Origin: Spiroplasma endosymbiont of Diplazon laetatorius
GTDB taxonomy: Bacteria; Bacillota_I; Bacilli_A; Mycoplasmatales; Mycoplasmataceae
Length of the DNA stretch: 64,000 nt
Direction: 5' to 3'
Assembly: GCF_964019625.1 (NCBI RefSeq)
Contig: NZ_OZ026458.1
Location: 62,001-126,000 of the forward strand
Shown here: piece by piece, positions 11,412 through 21,782 of the stretch
Numbering within the stretch: position 1 is the stretch's first letter
How the letters are laid out: each line of letters opens with the position of its first letter
The notes under the pieces: generated by a model
What the model saw: the letters and a program-made list of their open reading frames with translations, nothing else
The model's database searches: none
Told to the model about the DNA's origin: nothing
Position numbers and translations under genes: made by a program

Positions 11412-11636
11412 ATGCAAAAAGATATAATTAAAACATTTAGTAAAAACATGAAAAGAATAAGGGTAAATGCACAACTAACACAAGAAGAACTAAGTTTTAG
11501 TTCTGAACTTCATAGAAATTATATTTCAGATGCCGAAAGAGGTAAAAGAAATATATCTCTAAAGTCTGTGGAAAAAATAGCAAAGGCTTTAAATGTTGAA
11601 CCAATTGAATTTTTTAGGGAAATAGAAGAAGATTAA
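11412..11636 (+). CDS. Small Xre-family helix-turn-helix regulator
   Basis: 74 residues, almost entirely one HTH_3 domain: the recognition region includes TQEELSFSSELHRNYISDAERGKRNIS. The ATG at 11412 is preferred over the in-frame TTG at 11397 because GGAG at 11399-11402 is a ribosome-binding site at the right distance for the ATG. It lies 4 bases after whiA and is probably cotranscribed. Targets unknown; regulators of this size and form often act on their own or neighbouring genes. Confidence 0.85.
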   Translation: MQKDIIKTFSKNMKRIRVNAQLTQEELSFSSELHRNYISDAERGKRNISLKSVEKIAKALNVEPIEFFREIEED

Positions 11637-11643
11637 AAAAAAC

Positions 11644-11668
11644 AGAACTGCAAAGTTCTATTTTTTTT
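11644..11668. terminator. Bidirectional terminator between the Xre gene and the rhodanese-like gene
   Basis: AGAACT-GCAA-AGTTCT hairpin with T8 on the + side and A8 before it, giving a T-run on the minus strand as well. It serves both convergent genes. Confidence 0.85.
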
Positions 11669-12062
11669 AATATAAAACAACTTTAGTTAATTTATCAAAG
11701 TCAGGATTGTTTCTGATATTTTTATAACCATCATATAGAATATAAACTTTAAATCCTTTTACTTTTAAACTTTTATAGATTGATAAATGACTTCTTGAGT
11801 CTTCATCAATTATAAGAATCTTATTTTTTTTATCGAGCATCTTAAAGTATTTAAAGTTGAATGTAGTAACAGGAATATTTATAGTTCCCTGAAGATGATT
11901 CTCTCCATAAGCAAGAGAGTTTCTTATATCAACAACTTGTCATTTTTTACTTTTTAAAATATGAGCAAGTTTTTTACTATTTTTAGTTTTGTATCTTGCT
12001 TTAAAAGCATTTGTTCTAAAAATTCTTTCTATAAACTTAAAGACATAATCAAGTCATTGCAT
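11667..12062 (-). CDS. Degenerate rhodanese-like domain protein
   Basis: 131 residues when read on the minus strand from the ATG at 12062, with TGA as Trp. The fold pattern is visible: VVDIRNSLAYGENHLQGTINIP matches the rhodanese VVDVR...F..GHI.GA.NIP region in shape, followed by KNKILIIDEDSRSH, where active family members have a catalytic Cys in a YCxxGxRS loop. Here Asp/Glu occupy that loop and no Cys is present, so sulfurtransferase activity is unlikely. It is convergent with the Xre gene and divergent from lemA. Function unknown; possibly a binding domain only. Confidence 0.7.
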
Positions 12063-12162
12063 TTTTTATCACCACTTTAATTATATATGTAAAAAAAGTA
12101 TTCTTTATTTTCTTTGACATATAAATGATAAAATAATTTTGTAATAAGAAAGGGTTTAAAAA

Positions 12163-12777
12163 ATGAAAATAACACCAGAACAAGAATTTAACAATATCAA
12201 TAATTTAGCAAACACAAAACCAAAAAGAAACCCGCTTGGAGCTTTTATTTGATACATTAGTTTCTTTGCAATAATACCTTTGTTTGTTCACATAGCAAAT
12301 GTAAATAGGTTAAAGAAATTAAATATGAAAGTATCTGAAGCAGAATCAGGAATAGATGTTCAATTAAAGAAAAGAAGAGATACACTTATTAAATTAATTG
12401 AATCTGTTCAAGGCAGTATGAAATTTGAAAAAGAATTACTAACAACTTTAACTTCAATGAGAACTGGAGTAAGCATTAAAGACATGGGTAAAAATGCAGC
12501 AATGTTAGATAAAATTTCAAAACAAGTAACAATGCAATTAGAAAACTACCCAGAAATAAAATCAGCAGCATTAATTCAAGAGTTGATGAGATCAACTGCC
12601 AACATTGAAGATGACATATCTGCTTCAAGAAGAATATATAATTCAAATGCAAGTATCTTTAATCAAAGTATTAATTCATATCCAACAAATTCAGCAGCAG
12701 CTCAATTAGGATATGTATTCAAATCATTTTTTGAAATCATAGATTTCGAAAGACAAGATGTAAAAATAGAATTTTAG
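12163..12777 (+). CDS. lemA: LemA family protein
   Basis: 204 residues. One N-terminal membrane helix (about residues 27-48, GAFIWYISFFAIIPLFVHIA) is followed by a long helical domain with the LemA pattern, including NxxxKLNMKVSEAESGIDVQLKKRRDTLIKLIE and a later segment with YPEIKS and IEDDISASRRIYN. LemA proteins are widespread with unclear function. The neighbouring gene, 11 bases downstream, is DUF3137-like, a recurrent partner. An AAAGGG ribosome-binding site precedes the ATG. Confidence 0.92.
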
Positions 12778-12788
12778 GTCATAATTAA

Positions 12789-13844
12789 ATGCAAGATCCA
12801 AAACTATTTAGTGAAATAAAAGATACTTTTGAAAGTGATATGCAAGCCAATTCAGTTCTTAAAAGAGTTATTGGAAATAGAATGATTTTGATTTTAGATA
12901 TAATTTTTGGTTTTCTAATAGGAGCTGGAGTAATAGGTGTAACAATATATTCTGCAATTAGTGAAGCAAACACAAAAATATTATTGTCAGCAGTTGGTGG
13001 ACTATTGGCTTGAATAATGTTTTTTGGTCTTTCTGTAAAAATTTTGCATGACAGAGGTAAAAGGTTAAGTACTAAACTTAATCATATTCTTCACCAAAAC
13101 GGTAAGATGCAAAAACTTTACGAAAGCTATTTCGTTTCTAAAAATGAATTAAAAGATATTGAAGACTTCAAATTAATTTCTGCTAGCCCAGAAGTTAAAA
13201 TACAAAAAATTTGAAAATGACATAAAAATTACTTAGCAGAAAAACCATTGCCAGTTGTTAAAGAAAATATTAATAGATTAACCTTTAAATATAAAGGTAG
13301 AGAAGCGGTTTATTTAATTAATAACCCAATTCTTTTTGTAGAAAATAGAGATCGATGACATCGTGATGGTGCTATTGGATTTATGATGTCAAATAATAGG
13401 TATGGAAGAAAAAGAACTAATACGTTCAAACTTTCAAGTGATGAACTTTTTGTTGTAGATGATAAATTACAAAAAGAGTGTAATAATTTAAAAATTAAGA
13501 AAAAAGGAATCCTAAAGGGTGATTATAGATCTGAGTCAGTTGCTTTTAATGAAAAATATTCAACAAACTTAGCTTCAACAGACATTGCTGGAGCACAATT
13601 CCTTACTCCTGTAGCTCTAGATAAATTATCAAATCTTGATGACAAAGAGTTTTATAGAATGGGTGTAGGGAAAAATGTTTTCATGGAAAAAGTTGTTCTT
13701 AGAAAATATATATTCCCAGTTGGTTTGTTTGACTTTTCAAGATTAAAAAGCAAGAATCAATTAATTGATTTCATGTGTTTTAAAATAGATTTAGAATATG
13801 ATTTATTAAAAAGATCACTTGAATATGTTTCATTTTTAAAATAA
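12789..13844 (+). CDS. DUF3137-like membrane protein, LemA partner
   Basis: 351 residues with two adjacent hydrophobic helices near residues 33-80, followed by a soluble domain. Three TGA codons are Trp in the first third. The soluble part contains FNEKYSTNLASTDIAGAQFLTP, matching the DUF3137 habit of an FxxxF/Y-V region then a LTP motif. Assignment rests on this pattern and on the position right after lemA; function is unknown. The gene ends at a strong terminator. Confidence 0.6.
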
Positions 13845-13860
13845 AAAAATATTTCTAAAA

Positions 13861-13890
13861 GAATGATTACACCAAAATCATTCTTTTTTT
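13861..13890 (+). terminator. Terminator after lemA-DUF3137 pair
   Basis: GAATGAT (13861-13867) pairs with ATCATTC (13877-13883), followed by seven T. Confidence 0.85.
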
Positions 13891-13933
13891 GTCTCAAATG
13901 TAGTATCATATAGTTATTGAATGGAGGCCTTGT

Positions 13934-14227
13934 ATGATTTTACTTGCCGCAACAGGATCACAAAAAGTGTTAGCAAACCAAATAATTCTAGGTTTTGAAA
14001 TTCTTGCTTTAGTAGTCGCAATATTAATGATAATTATTGGTCTTGTACAGAACAAAAGTTCACAAACAGGATTAAGTGCTTTAAATGGTGGAAACGATGA
14101 ACTATTCTCTAACTCAAAAGAAAGAGGAATAGACAAAACAACATCAATATGAATGATGAGTTTAGGAATTACACTATTTGTTATTACGATCGCAATAGGA
14201 ATAATCACAAACACTGTTCTAAAATAA
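13934..14227 (+). CDS. secG: Protein translocase subunit SecG
   Basis: Small membrane subunit of the SecYEG channel. 97 residues: two hydrophobic helices flank a cytoplasmic loop with the family pattern LVQNKSSQTGLSALNGG and a following RGIDK element. A TGA Trp lies before the second helix. Its position directly before rnr, smpB and ssrA is the standard secG-rnr-smpB-ssrA order of Gram-positive bacteria, and it supports this call more than length alone. Confidence 0.9.
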
Positions 14228-14255
14228 TGGTGTTTTTTTAATAGAAAGAAATGTT

Positions 14256-16352
14256 ATGAAAAATACAATACTATCTCGGGTAAAAGAAAAAGAAAGATTA
14301 CATTTAAATGATTTAACAAAAAGTATAAAAGCTGATTATGAATCTGTAATGACTACACTAAAAGAACTTCAAGAAGAGCATTTAATAGGTTGAACCAAGG
14401 AAAATGTTTTATATTTTGTTGGTGAAAAATATAAAATAGGTTCAGTTAAAATAAATGATAAAGGGTTTGGATTTATAAAAGAATTCAATAGCGAAGATGA
14501 AGACTTTTTTGTTCCCCCAAACGGACTTAATGGTTCAATATCTTCTGATGAAGTAATTTTTACAGTACAAAAAGAAAAAGATGATAGATTTAAAGCTATG
14601 GTAGAAGATATAGTTTTAAGAACTAAAACATCTCTTGTTGGTGAAATCAGAAAAAGTAGTGATGGAAGATTTTTAGATTTCATTGCCAACGAACCAGGAT
14701 TTAAAAACTACAGAATAGTTATGATAAATGGTAAAGACTTTCAGTTAAAAGAAGATTTAATATTAAAAGTTAAAATACTAAATGTTAGAGATAGAAAATT
14801 ATTTGTAAGAATTCAAAAAATTATTGGGGATGCAAACAAGGCTGTTGATAGAATCTTATCAATTGCATATGAATATGAAATTAAGCCAGAGTTTAATAAG
14901 TTGACAATTGATAATGCAAACGAAGTTGCAAAACCAATTGATCACAACGATCCAAAAATCAAAAGAAGAATTCCAAACTCATTAGTTAATAAAAATTTAG
15001 TAACAATAGATGGAGCAGATTCAAAAGACTTAGATGACGCTGTATATGTTGAAAAAATAGAAAACGGATACAAACTGATAGTTGCTATTGCTGATGTTAG
15101 TCACTATGTAACTCCATTTTCTCCATTAGATAATACAGCTTTATTTAGAGGTAACTCTGTTTATCTTGCAAATAAAGTTATACCAATGCTTCCTGAAAAA
15201 CTTTCAAACGGTGTTTGTAGTTTAAATCCAAATGAAGAAAAACTATGTATGGTAGCTGAAATGGATTTTGATTTAAAAGGAAATGTTATAAATAAAAAAG
15301 TTTATGAATCAATAATGATTTCAAAAGCTAGATTAACTTATAAAGAAGTAAATGATTTATATGCAACAGGTGAATCACAAAGACCTAAAGAGATAATTGA
15401 TATGTTAAATGTTTCTAGAGAACTTCATGAAATCATTGACAAAGCTAGATCTGAAAGAGGAGCAATAGAGTTTGATGTTGCAGAACCTAAAATTATTTTG
15501 GATAAAGACTCAAATGTAATTGATATTGCAAAACGCGATAGAGGTATTAGTGAAAAGTTAATTGAAAACTTCATGGTTAGTGCTAACGAGTGTGTTGCAA
15601 CAGTTATTTTTGAAAAAGAATTACCATTCATTTACAGAAATCATGACGTTCCAAAAGAAGAAAACTTAATTGAATGACATTCAATTTTAAGAGCATTAGG
15701 TATAAATGTTAAATTAAACGATTTAGATAAAATTAATCCAAAAACAATAAAAGATGCTTTAGTGCAAATTGAAGATCAAATAAAAGATCCTACAGAAAGA
15801 GATGTTATAAATGTAACACTTCTTAAGTTTATGGAAAAAGCTGCATATGAATTAGAGAACATTGGTCATTTTGGTTTGGCAAGTGAATGCTATACTCATT
15901 TCACAAGTCCTATTAGAAGATATAGTGACTTAATTGTTCATAGATATTTAAAACAATATTTAGTAGATAAAGATTTAAGAGATTTTAAACTAGATCAAAA
16001 TGAAAAATTTGTTTTAAAAGCATGTAGTATTATTAATGATACAGAAAAACAAGCTGTTTCAGCCGAAAGAGAAGTTAATAAAGTTTGTATGGCAGAATAC
16101 ATGCAATCAAAAATTGGTCAAGAATTTGAAGGAATAATTGCAGCTGTTTTAAAATTTGGGATATTTGTTCAATTAGATAATTGTGTAGAAGGTTTAATTC
16201 ACATATCTGAACTAGCTGACTTTACTTTTGATGAAAAAACTAGCATAATGGTAAACAAACAAAATAAAATTTTTAGACTAGGTCAAAAAATAAAAATTAA
16301 AGTTAAAAACGCTGATGTTAAAAAAAGAATTATAGACTTCGTGCTTGCATAA
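14256..16352 (+). CDS. rnr: Ribonuclease R
   Basis: Processive 3'-5' exoribonuclease that degrades structured RNA and works with tmRNA. 698 residues: a short winged-helix-like N terminus, cold-shock OB region (IGSVKINDKGFGFI near residue 63), RNB catalytic domain with GADSKDLDDAV (metal-binding aspartates) and ADVSHYV, HFTSPIRRYSDLIVHR, and a C-terminal S1 domain (FEGIIAAVLKFGIFVQL). It is the only RNase R-type enzyme in the window. The ATG at 14256 is in frame; an ATG 5 bases upstream is out of frame. Codon 8 is CGG, rare in this genome. Confidence 0.97.
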
Positions 16353-16367
16353 TGGTGGTGAATAAAA

Positions 16368-16808
16368 ATGGGAGAGCATGTTTTATTAAAAAATAAAAAA
16401 GCATATTTCAATTATGAAATCTTAGATACTTGAGAAGCAGGAATAGTTTTAACTGGACCTGAAATCAAATCTATAAGAAATAAAGATGTTTCTATTGAAG
16501 AATCTTTTATTTTAATTAGAAAAGGTCAAGTAGAAATTTTGAATATGAATATTAAAAATTATGAATTTGCTAACCATGTAAAACAAGATCCTACTCGAAA
16601 TAGAGTTCTTTTATTGCACAAAGATGAGATTAAAAAAATACTTAAAAGAGTTCAATTAGAAAGTTTAACAATAGTTCCTTTAAAGTTATATTTAAAAGGT
16701 AACTATGCAAAATTGGAAATTGGTTTAGGAAAAGGTAAAAAATTAATCGATAAAAGACAAACAATAAAAGAAAGAGACGTCGAAAGAAGGCTTAATAAAA
16801 TAAAATAA
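16368..16808 (+). CDS. smpB: SsrA-binding protein
   Basis: Binds tmRNA and positions it in stalled ribosomes. 146 residues with the family pattern: [12 protein letters not shown] at the start, [15 protein letters not shown], and [15 protein letters not shown] near the C terminus. A TGA Trp is used at codon 22. It follows rnr by 15 bases and is separated from its RNA partner ssrA only by a small minus-strand gene. A terminator follows directly. Confidence 0.97.
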
Positions 16809-16809
16809 A

Positions 16810-16831
16810 AAAATCCTTCAAGGATTTTTTT
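16810..16831 (+). terminator. Terminator after smpB
   Basis: AATCCT-TCA-AGGATT hairpin followed by seven T. Confidence 0.85.
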
Positions 16832-16892
16832 CATTTTAAATTTTAACAACATTATTACTAAAATAATGTATTAAAACTCTAAGAATTTAAAC

Positions 16893-17147
16893 TTATCTTC
16901 AAGCATAAACTAAAATATCAGCTGGTTGACCACAACCACAAACACCACAGTTTTCTTTTTCTTCTTTTAATTCAACATTAGCTTTCAAATAGTGTGAATA
17001 ACCTTCGTTCAAACTATTTGTAACGTGTTCACCTTTTTCTAAAGCTATTAAAATAGTTTTTCCTTCATCTAAAATAGTGTTTAAATCTTCCAATTCATAT
17101 TTTGTCATATCTAAAACTTCTACTAAGTTATTTAAATCTTTTGCCAT
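16893..17147 (-). CDS. Small protein with C-terminal CxxCxC motif, function unknown
   Basis: 84 residues on the minus strand; a TGA Trp near the C terminus extends it two codons beyond the first TGA to a TAA at 16893-16895. The N-terminal 60 residues are acidic and helical (repeated Leu spacing), and the end carries EKENCGVCGCGQPADI, three cysteines in CxxCxC spacing, suggestive of metal binding. A strong AGGGGGAA ribosome-binding site precedes the ATG at 17147. No homolog recognised. It sits between smpB and ssrA, transcribed away from ssrA. Confidence 0.72.
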
Positions 17148-17221
17148 TATTTATTTCCCCCTGTGAGTATTATTGTAATACAGAAAATCCAATACTAACT
17201 TTATTTATTAAAATATTGTTT

Positions 17222-17227
17222 TATAAT
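17222..17227 (+). promoter_or_regulatory. ssrA -10 box
   Basis: TATAAT ending 8 bases before the predicted 5' end of tmRNA, a fitting distance for a start of transcription at the mature end. The -35 is weak (CTTTAT region). Confidence 0.6.
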
Positions 17228-17235
17228 ATAGATAT

Positions 17236-17648
17236 GGGGGTGTCCTGGTTTCGACAGGATACAACTGGCCCATGACTGCAGTGGTTTGGTAGACCTTAAT
17301 ACTTCTAGGTTTGATAAAATGCAAACGAAGAAAAAAATGAATTTGAAATGCCAGCATTTATGATCAATAATGCATCAGCTGGAGTTGCTTTAGCAGCTTA
17401 ATAAACTCTCGAAGTTTATAGCAGTTCAACGTTATGAAATGTGTTTGTGCTTCATTGATTAACGTATTACCTAGCGCAATAGAACAAATGATTTTAGTGA
17501 TAAATTTGTTCGAAACACCATCACTAACGCTATAAATTTAAATCTCGTTGACTCTGTTGGTTTATAGTGTAAGTTAGAGACGACTAAACTGTAGACGTCA
17601 TGGGTTGGAGTATTTTGGACGCGGGTTCGATTCCCGCCATCTCCACCA
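17236..17648 (+). ncRNA. ssrA: tmRNA (transfer-messenger RNA)
   Basis: Rescues stalled ribosomes and tags the unfinished protein for proteolysis. The 5' GGGGGTG pairs with the 3' CATCTCC before an encoded ACCA, making the 7-bp tRNA-like acceptor stem. The 5' part has the conserved TGGTTTCGACAGG, and the 3' part has the T arm GGGTTCGATTCCCGCC. The tag frame starts at GCA 17321 and ends with TAA TAA at 17399-17404, encoding 26 residues that begin ANEEKNEFEMPAFM and end SAGVALAA. The EMPAFM core resembles tags I know from Mycoplasma capricolum and Spiroplasma kunkelii rather than Mesoplasma florum. Confidence 0.97.
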
Positions 17649-17692
17649 TTTTTTTATGTTTAATTGTTTTATAAGAAAGGAATGTAATTTAA

Positions 17693-19639
17693 ATGAATAT
17701 TTTATCAATATTAATTGCATGTCTTTCTTATACAACAATAATAGCGATATGCTATACAATATTTTGAGGTCTTACAAGACATTTATTTTCTAAATTGAAA
17801 ATATACTACGAAATTTTTCTTGGTTTTGTTCTTGGTTTTATTTCAACTTTTTCAATAATACTAATAAGTCTTCTTGGAGGTAAAACAGATAACTTGGGTC
17901 TTACTATATTGTTGCCCACATTTTTATACTGAGTTTCAATAATATTTATTTCTCCTATATCAAGCATTGGTATATTAACTTGTAACATTTTAAACCTTGT
18001 AGTTTTTTCATCTTTGTTTGGAGAATACTTTGGTAAACCAGATGATGCTTGAACAATAACAATGTTATCTATGGCTTATATAATCCCATTTGTTAACTAC
18101 CTTATAAATATTTTTTGAAGAAAAATATCGGATTGATCAAATTGATCTATTGCTACAATAATACTTTTGGTTATAGGTTTAACTTGAAACCTAGTTACAA
18201 TAAAAACACCATTAGGTATAGCCAACTTAACAAACTTGTTATTTTGATTGGGTAGTGGTTACTTGGCATATGCCTATATAGCTGTTATTAACCAAATTTA
18301 TTTACATGCCTTAAAATTACAAAACATTGTTACATATGACAATCTATATTATTTAAATTTTTCATCTGCTCACGAACAAATTTTGAACAAACTACAAGAA
18401 GAAAAAATAAAATATGGAATTTATTTAACCTATTTTATATCTAATTTTGAGAAGTTTGAATCAAAAGTAAGTGGTCACATTAAAGAAGAAGTTGTTAATT
18501 CTATTTCAGAAGAAAGTTACAATCTTATAAAAGAAAATTTTGATAACGCTATATTTTTTAAACCAAACTATAAAACTTTTGGTGCTTTTATTCCGTTAGA
18601 AATGGATGAAAACTTTAGTGAAAAAGATAATAAATATTTAAAGAAAATAAAAAATATATTTGTTCAAATAAACACAGAGTTTAAAATTGATAATTATAAA
18701 GTTTCTGTAAAACTTAAATCTGTATGTTCTTACTATGGTCTACATTCAAACAACTTAGACACTTTGTTAGAATACAACCGACATGTTGCCAATGACTTTT
18801 TATTGACTTATCAAGAAAAAAATATTGTGGTTAATCCAATGGAGATAATAAAAGAAAAAAATCAAAATAAAAAAATGCTTTCATTGAATGAGGTTACTAA
18901 TTTGAACTTGTTTGTGACTTTATTTGAGCCAATATATTCTTCGACACAAAAAGACTTTGTATCTTATTTTTTAAATGGTATGATTGATGGAATTGAAATA
19001 GACTCAGATTTATTTTTAGAACAAAATAAATTAATTTCTGATATGGGACTGTCAACGTTATTCTTAAGATATATTTCATTTCAATCACTTAAAAAGTTTT
19101 CAAAACAAAAGGAACAAGTGAAGGAAAAAGATTTTTTCATAGATTATGATAGCAACTTTATGGCAAGTGAAGATTTTGACATAGAAGAATTTATTTTAAA
19201 ATTAAAAAATTTAAAAATAAATTTAGATAAATTAATATTTAATTTTGATTTAAATATAGAAGTTGATAATCAAAAGTTATTAGAAAAAAATATAAATGAA
19301 TTAAAAAAACATTCAATAAGAACTAGTGTTTCAAATTTTGGATCAATTAAAACAGACTTTTCTTTAATGAGTTGTTATAAACCAGAATTTATATTCATGG
19401 AAAAAGAAATTTCTAAAAAAATAAATTTTATAAAAGAAAATGAAAACATTATATTAGAAAGTATTAAAATAGCAAACAAATTAGATGCTAAAATAATAGC
19501 AACATCTGTAAACAGTTATATAATTTATAAGCATCTAAGATCTTTAGGAATAGAATTATTTACTGGTGAGTTGATAGGTAGTTCAATTGAACCAAGAGAA
19601 ATGATATCAGATGAATTAAGATATCTATTAAATAAATAG
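17693..19639 (+). CDS. Membrane protein with degenerate GGDEF-EAL-like region
   Basis: 648 residues. The first 190 or so are hydrophobic with about six membrane helices and several TGA Trp codons. The central part (about 200-370) has the alternating pattern of a GGDEF fold but no GGDEF motif. The C-terminal part (about 400-645) follows the EAL outline: a LFEPIYSS segment, SNFGSIKTDFSLMSCYKPEFIFME, then an IIATSVNS and ELFTGELIGSSIEP ending, where active EAL proteins have DFG...PDxIKID...ExVE...QGY. The catalytic Glu/Asp set is largely missing. Cyclic-di-GMP signalling is not established in Mollicutes, so a sensory or structural role is more likely. The domain call is by pattern and moderate in confidence. 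Confidence 0.55.
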
Positions 19640-19654
19640 AAAGGGATAAATAGT

Positions 19655-21094
19655 ATGTTAGAAAAAGAAGAAAGTTTAAATTTGTTAACCGAACAAATTG
19701 AAAAACTTGTAATGGAAAATGATATTAAAAAACTAAGAGAACTAGAAGAAGTACATTATCCACAAGATATAGCAGAAGCTTTAGAAGCTTTAGATGAAAA
19801 AATAATAATAATAGCTTTAAGATTATTTACAAATGACACAAGTAGTGAAATATTTCCTCACTTAGATACAGACATTCAAGAAGAAATAATAAATAAAATG
19901 TCTTCAAAACAAGTTAGTGAGTTATTTTCTGAATTATATACAGATGACATAGTAGATATTTTAGAAGAAATGCCTTCAAACATTGTTAAAAAAATTCTAA
20001 GAGCATCTACTCCTGAAGCTAGAGCTCAAATTAATAACATTTTGAAATATAATGATGATACTGCAGGAAGTATTATGAGTGTTGATTACACAAGATTTAA
20101 AATAGATTGAACCGTAACTGAGGCTATAGAAAAAATTAGAGAAAGAGATGAAGAGTCTGAAGACCACAATACTTTCTATGTTGTAGATGATTTAAATAAC
20201 TTAAAAGGAATAGTTGAATTAAAAGATTTGGTATTCTCTAAAGGAAACTCTTTACTTTCAGAAGTTATGGATGAAAGAGTTCTTTATGCCACTACAAAAG
20301 AAGATCAAGAAGCTGTTGTAGAAAAATTTAAAAAATATGACATAACAACTCTACCAGTTGTTAACATGCAACAAAAATTAGTTGGTATAGTTACTGTAGA
20401 TGATGTGCTTGATGTTATTGAAGAAGAAGTAACAGAAGACATTCACAAAATGGCAGGTATTAGTCCCACAGATGATGAATATTTTAAAACAAGCATTTGA
20501 AAAATGGTTAGATCAAGAAGTGTATGATTAATGTTTTTAATGGTTTCTGCAACTTTGTCACAAATTATAATTTCTTTATTTATGGAAATATATGGTGTGC
20601 ACGATAATAAGGAAGTTGTGGATGGAGAAAATATTAACTACATAGTTACAATGTTGTTAACTCCATTGTTAACTGTTATTTCTGGAACTACAGGTAATGC
20701 TGGAAGTCAATCTTCAACAATGATAGTCAGGGCTTTATCTCTTAAGGAAGTAGAAACAAAAGATTTTGCTAGGGTTCTGTGAAAAGAATTTAGAGTAGCA
20801 TCAATAACTGGACTTATATTAATATCAGTTAACTTCGTTAGAATGATTACAATCTATTCTATTCAATTCAATGGTGATTTAAATCAACCAAGACTTTGAA
20901 AAACAATAGCGACTTTATCAATATCTATGTATGTTGCTTTAATTATGGCTAAACTAATTGGAGGTACTTTACCAATTATTGCTAAAAAATTAAAATTAGA
21001 TCCAGCTGTAATGGCGGCGCCACTATTGACAACTCTTGTAGATGCTCTTTCAACTGCAATATTCTTTTCAATAGGTATGATTTTCTTTTTATAA
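19655..21094 (+). CDS. mgtE: Magnesium transporter MgtE
   Basis: Mg2+ channel gated by cytosolic Mg2+. 479 residues. N-terminal MgtE domain (helical, with PQDIAEALEALDEK and SELYTDDIVDILEEMP), two CBS domains (about 135-265, including ITTLPVVNMQQKLVGIVTVDDVLDVIEEE), and five C-terminal membrane helices with the conserved GNAGSQSSTMIVRAL motif of the pore region. TGA Trp codons split it under the standard code. It starts 15 bases after the preceding membrane protein and may be cotranscribed. Confidence 0.95.
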
Positions 21095-21106
21095 AAGGGG
21101 TAAAAA

Positions 21107-21757
21107 ATGAGATTAAGAAATAAAAATTGAACAAAAGATTATATAGATGAAAATTCTAAATATATGATAACTTCTCAAAAGAAAATTAATGCAAGTGAAT
21201 TATTTGAAATTAAACAGGACACCTTTTTAGAAATAGGTTGTGGCAAAGGTCAATTTATTATTGGTCAATCAATGAAAAATAGAAATAAAAACTTTATTGC
21301 TATGGAAAAAGAAACTACTGTAATTGGAGTCGCTTTAAAAAAAGCTTTAAACACAGAAAATATTGAAATGACAAATTTATTATTTCTAAATAGATTTGCT
21401 GAAAACCTATTAGATATTTTTGAACCTAACTCTTTAAAGGGAATATTTCTTAATTTCTCAGATCCGTGACCAAAATCAAAACATTACAAAAAAAGATTAA
21501 CCTATATTGATTTTCTAAATATTTACTGAGATTTACTTCAAGACGAAGGTGTTATTGAAATAAAAACTGATAATGATAAATTGTATGAGTTTAGTTTAGA
21601 ACAAATTCAAGAATCTAGATTCAAGTTACTTTATCATACAAATGATCTTTATTCTAATGAAGAACTAGTTGAACAAAACATACCAACAGAATACGAACAA
21701 AGGTTTCACTCTTTAGGTAAAAACATTAACAAGATAGTTATAAAAAAAGAGGTTTAG
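21107..21757 (+). CDS. trmB: tRNA (guanine-N7-)-methyltransferase
   Basis: Makes m7G46 in tRNA using S-adenosylmethionine. 216 residues. SAM motif FLEIGCGKGQF near residue 42, and the diagnostic FSDPWPKSKHYKKR with two Trp codons as TGA nearby, then TDN and a C-terminal TEYEQRF segment. The start follows mgtE by 12 bases with AAAAGGGG upstream. Its 3' end overlaps the convergent minus-strand gene by 3 bases and shares a hairpin. Confidence 0.95.
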
Positions 21758-21782
21758 TCTTTAGGGCTAACCTCTTTTTTTG
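21748..21782. terminator. Shared bidirectional terminator for trmB and the convergent gene
   Basis: GAGGTTTAG and CTAACCTC pair, flanked by T-runs on both strands. It overlaps the last codons of both genes. Confidence 0.8.

Noticed and set aside
12114-12119. TTGACA upstream of lemA as a complete promoter
   Set aside because: No TATAAT-like box lies at 16-18 bases; nearby AT-rich hexamers are at wrong spacing, so it was not listed.
17581-17648. A tRNA gene ending in CCA
   Set aside because: The T arm and acceptor pair with the 5' end at 17236; it is the tRNA-like 3' end of tmRNA.
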